From: Gammaproteobacteria bacterium
GTDB lineage: Bacteria > Pseudomonadota > Gammaproteobacteria > Xanthomonadales > Rhodanobacteraceae
NCBI GenBank assembly: GCA_005877675.1
Contig: VBNZ01000280.1
Coordinates: forward strand, 1-5,685
Length of the DNA stretch: 5,685 nucleotides
Reading direction: 5' to 3'
Of the stretch, positions 1 to 4,577 are shown piece after piece. Position numbers and translations under genes: made by a program. Under the pieces are notes generated by a model that did not search any database, had not been told where the DNA came from, and saw only the letters and a program-made list of their open reading frames with translations. Numbering within the stretch: the first letter of the stretch is position 1; each line of letters starts with the position of its first letter.

Positions 1-447
1 CATCAGAAGTACGACATCCATATCCATGTGCCGGAAGGCGCAACGCCGAAGGATGGCCCGAGCGCGGGCATCGCGATGTGCACCGCACTGGTGTCGGCGC
101 TGACGAAAGTGGCGGTGAAGTCAGAAGTTGCGATGACCGGCGAAATCACGCTGCGCGGCCGTGTACTGCCGATCGGCGGGCTCAAGGAGAAGCTGCTCGC
201 GGCGCATCGCGGCGGCATCGAGACGGTGATCATTCCCGACGAAAACGAGAAGGACCTCACCGAGATTCCGAAGAATGTCACCGAGTCGCTCACGATAAAG
301 CCGGTGCGCTGGATCGATGAAGTGCTCGACATCGCGCTGGAGCGAGCACTCACGCCGAAAGTTGGAAAAGTGGAAAATGCAGCAACGCCGCCGGCGGAAG
401 GCGCGAAGGACGAAGGTACGGGCACGCCGGCGGTACGGCCGCACTGA
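1..447 (+). CDS. lon: Lon ATP-dependent protease, C-terminal (proteolytic) part, 5'-truncated by window
   Basis: The reading frame is open from base 1 and ends at TGA 445-447, giving 148 visible residues. Lon is a cytoplasmic homo-oligomeric AAA+ protease that degrades misfolded and short-lived regulatory proteins. Only the protease domain is visible. The catalytic serine lies in the motif PKDGPSAG (Ser codon 61-63). The partner lysine lies in LPIGGLKEKLLAAHRGG (second Lys, codon 190-192). The Ser-Lys distance of 43 residues equals that of E. coli Lon (Ser679/Lys722). The AAA+ and substrate-binding N-terminal domains lie upstream of the window. After the conserved core ends near LERALTPK, about 30 residues form an Ala/Pro/Gly/Glu-rich tail of no recognisable domain. 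The gene precedes hupB, the usual proteobacterial order. Confidence 0.98.
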   Translation, partial: HQKYDIHIHVPEGATPKDGPSAGIAMCTALVSALTKVAVKSEVAMTGEITLRGRVLPIGGLKEKLLAAHRGGIETVIIPDENEKDLTEIPKNVTESLTIKPVRWIDEVLDIALERALTPKVGKVENAATPPAEGAKDEGTGTPAVRPH

Positions 448-456
448 CCGGTACCG

Positions 457-500
457 AGGCGGCTCCGACGCGAGAAGGGGCCGCCTTCATGCAAGTTTTT
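457..500 (+). terminator. Probable lon terminator (imperfect)
   Basis: Ten bases after the lon stop, AGGCGGCTCC (457-466) pairs with GGGGCCGCCT (477-486) to form a 10-bp GC-rich stem with one G-U pair and a 10-nt loop. A run of five T follows only at 496-500, about 9 nt beyond the stem. The stem is strong, but the displaced T tract makes it a weak match to an intrinsic terminator; it could instead be a 3'-end stabilising hairpin. Confidence 0.45.
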
Positions 501-574
501 CACCATGCTGTCAAGCGCTTTAGGCGCAGAAAAGCGACACGCCAAATTCGCGGAAAGGCGCGCCACGCTTGATG

Positions 575-603
575 TTGCGCGGGATCAAACTCACTGGTAT
601 AAA
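575..603 (+). promoter_or_regulatory. Probable sigma70 promoter of hupB with extended -10
   Basis: TTGCGC (575-580) is a partial -35 box. It is separated by 17 nt from TATAAA (598-603), a 5/6 match to the -10 consensus. The -10 is preceded by TGG, giving the extended -10 form TGnTATAAA. Transcription would start near 610 and leave a hupB leader of about 143 nt. It is the best promoter-like sequence between lon and hupB. No experimental start site is available. Confidence 0.6.
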
Positions 604-610
604 GTTGACG

Positions 611-649
611 CCGCGATCGGAATGCAGCGTCCAGCTGCGCTGATCGCGG
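611..649 (+). repeat. Inverted repeat / stem-loop at the predicted 5' end of the hupB leader
   Basis: CCGCGATC (611-618) and GATCGCGG (642-649) are perfectly complementary. Inside them GCAGC (624-628) pairs with GCTGC (634-638) around a 5-nt loop. The result is a two-tier hairpin with a 5/3-nt internal loop. It starts right after the predicted transcription start and has no T tract, so it is not a terminator. A role as a 5' mRNA-stabilising hairpin or as a DNA operator is inference. Confidence 0.55.
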
Positions 650-714
650 GGTGACGAAGCTACCGACAAGAAACACAAATCGCGTCCTGGATGCTTCGTA
701 GAATTTTCGATTAA

Positions 715-728
715 GGCGAGCGCTCGCC
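715..728 (+). repeat. Perfect 14-bp palindrome upstream of the hupB ribosome binding site
   Basis: GGCGAGCGCTCGCC is its own reverse complement. It ends 12 nt before the hupB Shine-Dalgarno GGAG (741-744). As RNA it could fold into a 5-bp stem with a GCGC loop; as DNA it is a symmetric candidate protein-binding site. Function is unknown. Confidence 0.5.
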
Positions 729-752
729 AATTCCGTTTCGGGAGAGAGATAC

Positions 753-1025
753 ATGAACAAGGGTGACCTGATTGCTGCAGTCGCTGATGAAGCTGGCCTT
801 TCCAAGGTCGATGGCGCCAAGGCCGTAGAAGCTTTCATGGACGTCGTGAAAAAGGCGTTGAAGAAAGGAGACACTGTTTCGCTTGTGGGCTTCGGCACCT
901 TTGTCGTGCGCAAGCGTGCGGCGCGCACCGGCCGCAATCCGCGTACCGGTCAGACAATCAAGATCAAAGCGTCGAAGAATCCTTCGTTCAAAGCTGGTAA
1001 AGCTCTCAAGGATGCTCTAAACTAA
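753..1025 (+). CDS. hupB: DNA-binding protein HU-beta
   Basis: HU is a small histone-like nucleoid protein. It binds DNA as a dimer with little sequence specificity, bends it, and takes part in replication, recombination and transcription control. The product is 90 residues, the standard HU length. It has the N-terminal helix pair (about residues 3-38), the conserved GFGTF turn (46-50) and the basic DNA-binding arm with RNPRTG (61-66), including the intercalating Pro63. It ends in the typical KAGKALKDALN helix. The HU-beta call rather than HU-alpha or IHF rests on position after lon and before ppiD. The ATG is preceded by GGAG at 741-744, 8 nt away. No intrinsic terminator is seen before tRNA-Val, which begins 32 nt after the stop. 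Confidence 0.97.
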   Translation: MNKGDLIAAVADEAGLSKVDGAKAVEAFMDVVKKALKKGDTVSLVGFGTFVVRKRAARTGRNPRTGQTIKIKASKNPSFKAGKALKDALN

Positions 1026-1057
1026 TCGGCTTCGCCTTGCTGATTTAAGTAAGGATA

Positions 1058-1132
1058 GGGTGCTTAGCTCAGCGGTAGAGCGTCGCCCTTACAAGGCGAG
1101 GGTCGGGGGTTCGAAACCCTCAGCACCCACCA
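1058..1132 (+). tRNA. tRNA-Val (anticodon UAC)
   Basis: A full cloverleaf can be drawn. The acceptor GGGTGCT (1058-1064) pairs with AGCACCC (1122-1128), followed by discriminator A1129 and an encoded CCA (1130-1132). The D arm contains AGCTCAGCGGTAGAGC. The anticodon stem TCGCC/GGCGA (1083-1087/1095-1099) holds loop CTTACAA with anticodon TAC at 1090-1092, which reads GUA and wobble Val codons. The T arm GGGGG/CCCTC encloses TTCGAAA. No separate promoter is clear in the 32 nt after hupB. Confidence 0.97.
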
Positions 1133-1158
1133 AAACTCGATGCGGGTGCAATCCGCAG

Positions 1159-1188
1159 GAAATCCGGCCAGTCCACCGGCCGGATTTC
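1159..1188 (+). repeat. Perfect 11-bp stem-loop in the tRNA-Val/tRNA-Asp spacer
   Basis: GAAATCCGGCC (1159-1169) pairs perfectly with GGCCGGATTTC (1178-1188) around an 8-nt loop. It is followed by an A-rich stretch (1189-1199) rather than a T tract, so it does not look like a + strand terminator, and the minus-strand flank has no T tract either. A smaller hairpin, TGCGG/CCGCA (1141-1145/1153-1157), lies just upstream. A role in tRNA precursor processing is possible but unproven. Confidence 0.6.
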
Positions 1189-1201
1189 AAAAGAAAAACG
1201 C

Positions 1202-1278
1202 GGAGTGGTAGTTCAGCTGGTTAGAATACCGGCCTGTCACGCCGGGGGTCGCGGGTTCGAGTCCCGTCCACTCCGCCA
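1202..1278 (+). tRNA. tRNA-Asp (anticodon GUC)
   Basis: The acceptor GGAGTGG (1202-1208) pairs with CCACTCC (1268-1274), with discriminator G1275 and encoded CCA (1276-1278). The anticodon stem CCGGC/GCCGG (1229-1233/1241-1245) carries loop CTGTCAC with anticodon GTC at 1236-1238, which reads GAC and GAU. The T arm includes GCGGGTTCGAGTCCCGT. Its body closely matches the usual proteobacterial tRNA-Asp. It lies 69 nt after tRNA-Val and is probably processed from the same precursor. Confidence 0.98.
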
Positions 1279-1285
1279 TTGACGA

Positions 1286-1315
1286 GCAAGGCGCCGCGAG
1301 GCGCCTTTGCTTTTT
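1286..1315 (+). terminator. Intrinsic terminator after tRNA-Asp
   Basis: AAGGCGCC (1288-1295) pairs with GGCGCCTT (1300-1307) around a GCGA tetraloop. The stem can extend to GCAA/TTTGC with one bulge. TTGC and five T (1311-1315) follow. This is the strongest terminator-like element in the window and would end the tRNA transcript, possibly one starting ahead of hupB. Confidence 0.88.
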
Positions 1316-1316
1316 G

Positions 1317-1345
1317 TGGAACGAGGATGCGCGCCGAATTATACT
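1317..1345 (+). promoter_or_regulatory. Candidate ppiD promoter
   Basis: TATACT (1340-1345) matches the -10 consensus in 5 of 6 positions. The hexamer 17 nt upstream, TGGAAC (1317-1322), is only a 3/6 match to -35. It lies just after the tRNA terminator and 39 nt before the ppiD start codon, predicting a leader of about 33 nt. The position is right but the -35 is weak. Confidence 0.42.
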
Positions 1346-1384
1346 TGTCCACTTTTTGATTGACACCACCGGATCCAGGCTCCC

Positions 1385-3253
1385 ATGTTGCAAACATTGC
1401 ACGACAGATTCTCCGGCATCATCGCCAAGATCATCCTCGGTATCATCGTGGTTGTGTTTGGCGGATTCTTCGGCATCCAGTCCTACATGAATCCGCACAG
1501 CGACACTTATGTCGCCCAGGTGGATGGCAAGGAAGTCTCGCCGGAGCAATTTCGCGACGCCTGGAACCGCTACCGCGGCCAGATGCAGCAAATGATGGGC
1601 GCGCAATTCGACGCGGCGACGTTCGATACGCCCGAGCGCAAGCGCGAGGTGCTCGATCAGCTCGTCAACGATCAGCTGCTCGCGAATGCGAACGAAAAAC
1701 TCGGCGTCGTCGTACCTGCGACACAGATCCGCGATGTGATCGTGAACTATCCGGCATTTCAAAACGACGGCAAGTTCGACAAGGATCGCTACCGCATGCT
1801 GCTGCAGGCGTCTGGTCTGACACCTGGCGGATTTGAAGAGAATATCCGCAAGGACCTCGCGACGCGCCAGCTTACTGCGCAGCTCGCGCAGAGCAGCGTC
1901 GTCACCGACGCGCAGATCAACGCCTACCTGCGTCTGCGCGATCAGACGCGCGATTTCAGTTTCTTCAAGCTCGAGCGGCCCGCCACCGACGGCATCAAGA
2001 TTGCCGATGCGGATATCGACGCCTATCTCGAATACGTCGAACTCGACGCAGCGGCAATGCAGGCCGACGTCGTACCCGACGAAGCGGCGCTCAAGCAGCG
2101 TTACGAGGAAGGCAAGGCGCGCTTTACCGCACCCGAGCAGCGTCTGGCTTCGCATATTCTCGTCAAGGTCGAAAAGAACGCGAACGCAGACGCGCAGAAA
2201 TCCGCCCTCGAAAAAGCCAAGGCGGTCGCGGCGGAGGCGAAGGCGGGCAAGGATTTTGCCGCGCTGGCGAAAGAGAAATCCGAAGACCTCGGCTCGAAGG
2301 CGCAGGGCGGCGATCTCGGCTGGATTGAAAAAGGTCTGCTCGACCCTGCGTTCGAAACCGCGTTGTACGCGATGAAGAAAGGCGATGTTTCCGATCCCGT
2401 GCTCTCGCCCGAAGGTTTTCACATCATCAACTTGCGTGACGTGCGCGAGGGCAAGGTGAAGTCGTTCGAGGAAGTGAAGGCCGAACTTTCCAAGGAATAT
2501 CTCGAAACCGAGCGCGAGCGCCGGTACAGCGATATTTCCGGGCGTCTCACCGATGCGGTGTACAAAGACCCATCGCTCGAAGCGGCGGCCAAGGCGCTCA
2601 GCTTGCCATTGCAGAAGACCGCACTGTTCTCGCGCACGGGTGGCGAAGGCATCGCGAAGGATCCCAAGGTCGTCAAGGCGGCGTTCTCGAACGGTGTGCT
2701 GACCGAAGGCAGCACGTCCGACCCTATCGAGCTGTCGCCGAATCACATCGTGATCGTGCATCTGGATCAACACGAGGCATCGCAGCCCAAGCCGCTCGAT
2801 GCGGTGCGCGAGGATATCCGCAAGAAGCTCGTCGACCAGCAGATCGCCAAGCAGGCGAAAGAGCAAGCCGACACCTTGTACGCGCGCCTGCAGAAGGGCG
2901 AAACCGTCGAACAGATCGCTGCGGTCGCCAAGGCCAAAGTCGAAACGCAGACTGGCGTCGGCCGCAATGCCGCCAACGTCGATGGCAGGATCGTCGCCGA
3001 GGCATTCAAGCTCGCGCGTCCCGCCGCTGCGGACAAACCCATAACGGCACTGGTCGCGCTCGCTGGCGACGCCTATGCGCTCGTTGCGCTTACGGCGGTG
3101 AAGGACGCCGATCCAGCCAAGCTCGACGCGAAGACACGCGAAGCCGCGCGCAATCAGATCGCGCAGGGTTACGCCGGCGAAGTCGTGCGTGGTTTCGTCG
3201 ATGCGCTGCGCAAGAAAGCCGACGTGAAGCTCGCGGAAGACCGGCTGCAGTAG
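1385..3253 (+). CDS. ppiD: PpiD-like membrane-anchored periplasmic chaperone with parvulin domain
   Basis: PpiD is an inner-membrane anchored chaperone that works beside the SecYEG translocon on newly exported proteins in the periplasm. The 622-residue length matches E. coli PpiD (about 623). The protein has a short basic cytoplasmic N-terminus, one TM helix (about residues 11-31), a SurA-like N-terminal chaperone region (about 40-225), and a parvulin-type rotamase domain (about 252-353). That domain shows ASHILVKV, GGDLGW, LDPAFETAL and EGFHIINL. A helical chaperone-like C-terminal part follows. His257, Asp301, Phe323 and His346 sit where active parvulins have catalytic-site residues. The ATG at 1385 has only a weak AGG (1377-1379) ahead, but it puts the TM anchor at the expected place. 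Position after hupB supports ppiD over surA. Confidence 0.95.
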   Translation: MLQTLHDRFSGIIAKIILGIIVVVFGGFFGIQSYMNPHSDTYVAQVDGKEVSPEQFRDAWNRYRGQMQQMMGAQFDAATFDTPERKREVLDQLVNDQLLANANEKLGVVVPATQIRDVIVNYPAFQNDGKFDKDRYRMLLQASGLTPGGFEENIRKDLATRQLTAQLAQSSVVTDAQINAYLRLRDQTRDFSFFKLERPATDGIKIADADIDAYLEYVELDAAAMQADVVPDEAALKQRYEEGKARFTAPEQRLASHILVKVEKNANADAQKSALEKAKAVAAEAKAGKDFAALAKEKSEDLGSKAQGGDLGWIEKGLLDPAFETALYAMKKGDVSDPVLSPEGFHIINLRDVREGKVKSFEEVKAELSKEYLETERERRYSDISGRLTDAVYKDPSLEAAAKALSLPLQKTALFSRTGGEGIAKDPKVVKAAFSNGVLTEGSTSDPIELSPNHIVIVHLDQHEASQPKPLDAVREDIRKKLVDQQIAKQAKEQADTLYARLQKGETVEQIAAVAKAKVETQTGVGRNAANVDGRIVAEAFKLARPAAADKPITALVALAGDAYALVALTAVKDADPAKLDAKTREAARNQIAQGYAGEVVRGFVDALRKKADVKLAEDRLQ

Positions 3254-3265
3254 TCAGATTATTCG

Positions 3266-3298
3266 GCGCCTGCCCGGGATAGAATTCAAGGCAGGCGC
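3266..3298 (+). repeat. 9-bp inverted repeat downstream of ppiD
   Basis: GCGCCTGCC (3266-3274) and GGCAGGCGC (3290-3298) are perfect complements around a 15-nt loop, starting 13 nt after the ppiD stop. No T tract follows, so it is not a canonical intrinsic terminator. It may stabilise the ppiD mRNA 3' end. The rest of the 220-nt ppiD-exbB gap shows no gene that I can support. Confidence 0.45.
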
Positions 3299-3435
3299 TG
3301 CGGTAGCGTAGCCTGGTCCAAGTCCTGTCGAGAGACGCCGGCCGTTTGTCGTGCGATACACGCAGCATATGCGGCTTGGCTGCCGCTGGCTCACCACGGC
3401 CCCCCGCATCGCCAGCGCTCATCGGTTCGAATCGC

Positions 3436-3444
3436 TGTTATGAT
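3436..3444 (+). promoter_or_regulatory. Candidate extended -10 promoter of the exbB-exbD-msbA operon
   Basis: TGTTATGAT contains TATGAT (3439-3444), a 5/6 -10 match, with TG one base upstream as in extended -10 promoters. The -35 position, CGCTCA at 3416-3421, is poor. Transcription would begin near 3451, about 23 nt before the exbB start. It is the best candidate in the gap. Confidence 0.42.
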
Positions 3445-3461
3445 TTCCGCGATGTTTAGAC

Positions 3462-3466
3462 GGAGG
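3462..3466 (+). promoter_or_regulatory. Ribosome binding site that fixes the GTG start of exbB
   Basis: GGAGG lies 7 nt before GTG 3474-3476. It is the strongest Shine-Dalgarno in the window. It supports the GTG codon as the start; a nearby GTG at 3470-3472 is out of frame. Confidence 0.8.
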
Positions 3467-3473
3467 CAAGTGC

Positions 3474-4184
3474 GTGCTTGAGATTCTGCTAGCCGGCGGC
3501 TGGGCGATGCTGCCGATCCTGATCTGCTCGGCGGTCGCGATTGCGATCATCCTCGAGCGGTTCTGGTCGCTGCGCCGCGCCACGGTGATCCCGCCCAAGC
3601 TCGGCGGCGAAGTGCGCGAATGGGCGCGCACGCGCCAACTCGATCCTGACCATATCCAGACGCTGCGCAGCAATTCGCCCCTCGGCGAAATCCTGGCAGC
3701 GGCTTTGAGCGTGCGGCATCGGTCGCGCGAGATCATGAAGGAGCGCGTCGAAGATACCGGCCGCCACGTCGTGCATCGGCTCGAGCGTTTTCTCAACACG
3801 CTCGGCACGATTGCGCTGATCTCGCCGCTGCTCGGCCTGCTCGGCACGGTATTCGGCCTGATCGAGATGTTCTTCGCGGTGATGGTGTCTGGCGTGGGCG
3901 ATCCGCTCAAGATGGCCGGTGGCATCGGTCAGGCGCTGGTGTGCACGGCCGCAGGCCTGTGCGTGGCGATTCCGGCGTATTTCTTCCACCGTTATTTCCG
4001 TGGCCTCGTCTCCGACTATGTTGTCGACATGGAGCAGCAGGTGATCCTGCTGATGGACGAACTCACCGCATATGCCGAGCCCGCCTCCGCGTCCGTCGCG
4101 CAGCGCGTCGTGCGCGCGCGCGCGGGCGACCCGCCGCCGTCACCGCGAACCGAGCGCACGCGCGCGACCGATTCCAAGGTCTGA
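3474..4184 (+). CDS. exbB: ExbB/TolQ/MotA-family proton channel protein
   Basis: This family forms the pentameric inner-membrane channel that, with ExbD/TolR, turns proton flow into mechanical work on periplasmic partners such as TonB or TolA. The product is 236 residues with three expected TM helices: TM1 about 10-28, TM2 about 110-136 with the hallmark ISPLLGLLGTVFGLIEMF, and TM3 about 151-172 with GIGQALVCTAAGLCVAIPA. The cytoplasmic loop between TM1 and TM2 has the usual size. Thr125 and Thr158 align with the channel threonines of E. coli ExbB (Thr148, Thr181). The last 30 or so residues are a polar Arg/Pro/Ser-rich tail. Start is GTG with GGAGG ahead. exbD begins 1 nt after the stop. No tonB is seen, so whether it serves TonB, TolA or another partner is open; the symbol is a family-level name. 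Confidence 0.9.
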   Translation: MLEILLAGGWAMLPILICSAVAIAIILERFWSLRRATVIPPKLGGEVREWARTRQLDPDHIQTLRSNSPLGEILAAALSVRHRSREIMKERVEDTGRHVVHRLERFLNTLGTIALISPLLGLLGTVFGLIEMFFAVMVSGVGDPLKMAGGIGQALVCTAAGLCVAIPAYFFHRYFRGLVSDYVVDMEQQVILLMDELTAYAEPASASVAQRVVRARAGDPPPSPRTERTRATDSKV

Positions 4185-4185
4185 C

Positions 4186-4577
4186 ATGCACCTGGGCAGC
4201 ACGCGTCAGGACGATTTCGAAATCAACGTCATCTCGCTGATCGACGTCATGCTGACTTTGCTGATGTTCTTCGTCATGACGACGACTTTCATGCAGCATT
4301 CGGCAATGAAGGTCTCGCTGCCCGAGGCATCGGAGACGAAAGTCATTACTACGTCAACAATAGCGAAGTACTCAATCCCGCCGTCGATACGCTCAAGGAT
4401 GCGATAACGCGCGTCGCCGGCAGCGACCGCGAGCGTCAGGTGATCCTGCGCGCTGACGCGATGACGCCGCATCAAGCCGTCGTCACGGCGATGGATGCGC
4501 TCGGCCAGCTCGGCTTCACGCATCTGTCGATCGCGACGATGCGTACCAAGAACGAAAAAGGACCGGCGCAGAAGTGA
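4186..4577 (+). pseudogene. exbD: ExbD/TolR-family protein, broken by a frameshift with an apparent internal deletion
   Basis: ExbD/TolR is the single-TM partner of ExbB, with a periplasmic domain and a TM aspartate in the proton path. The ATG at 4186 has AAGG (4176-4179) ahead. Its frame reads FEINVISLIDVMLTLLMFF, with the key Asp20 codon at 4243-4245, then MKVSLPEAS. It then turns into unrelated residues and stops at 4405-4407 (73 aa). From about 4332 the -1 frame carries the typical C-terminal domain (HYYVNNSEVL, VILRADAMTPHQAVVTAMDALGQLGF) and stops at 4575-4577. Joining the frames gives about 130 residues, but compared with E. coli ExbD some 16 residues between LPEAS and HYYVN, including the first periplasmic beta strand, are absent. 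A deletion of 3n+1 bases, perhaps 50-60, would explain both. An assembly error is equally possible. Confidence 0.85.

Noticed and set aside
3..566. A 187-codon minus-strand open frame over lon
   Set aside because: It lies antisense to the conserved Lon protease domain, is Ser/Arg-rich low-complexity sequence, and has no recognisable motif.
699..704. TAGAAT as an alternative hupB -10 box
   Set aside because: It has no acceptable -35 at 16-18 nt and no extended -10; the 598-603 element is much better.
500..937. A 145-codon minus-strand open frame over the hupB leader and gene
   Set aside because: Most of it is antisense to hupB, and the region is better explained by the hupB promoter and leader.
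1187..2866. A 559-codon minus-strand open frame opposite ppiD and tRNA-Asp
   Set aside because: It is a shadow of ppiD produced by high GC and codon bias. Its C-terminal end reads GLEPATPGVTGRYSNQL, which is the well-known false peptide from translating the complement of tRNA-Asp. No family resemblance is seen.
3090..3422. A minus-strand open frame covering the ppiD-exbB gap
   Set aside because: Arg/Ala-rich shadow sequence starting inside the ppiD 3' end in antisense. No homology is recognised.
3416..3437. GGTTCGAATC resembling a tRNA T-arm
   Set aside because: The flanks do not form the 5-bp T stem and no acceptor or anticodon arm can be built. It is a short TTCGAA palindrome near the exbB promoter.
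3419..3989. Two overlapping minus-strand open frames opposite exbB
   Set aside because: Both are antisense to a clearly conserved ExbB and show only biased low-complexity composition.
4321..4345. Programmed -1 frameshift site in exbD
   Set aside because: The shift direction fits, but there is no slippery heptamer, no obvious downstream hairpin was found, and the missing residues point to a deletion instead.
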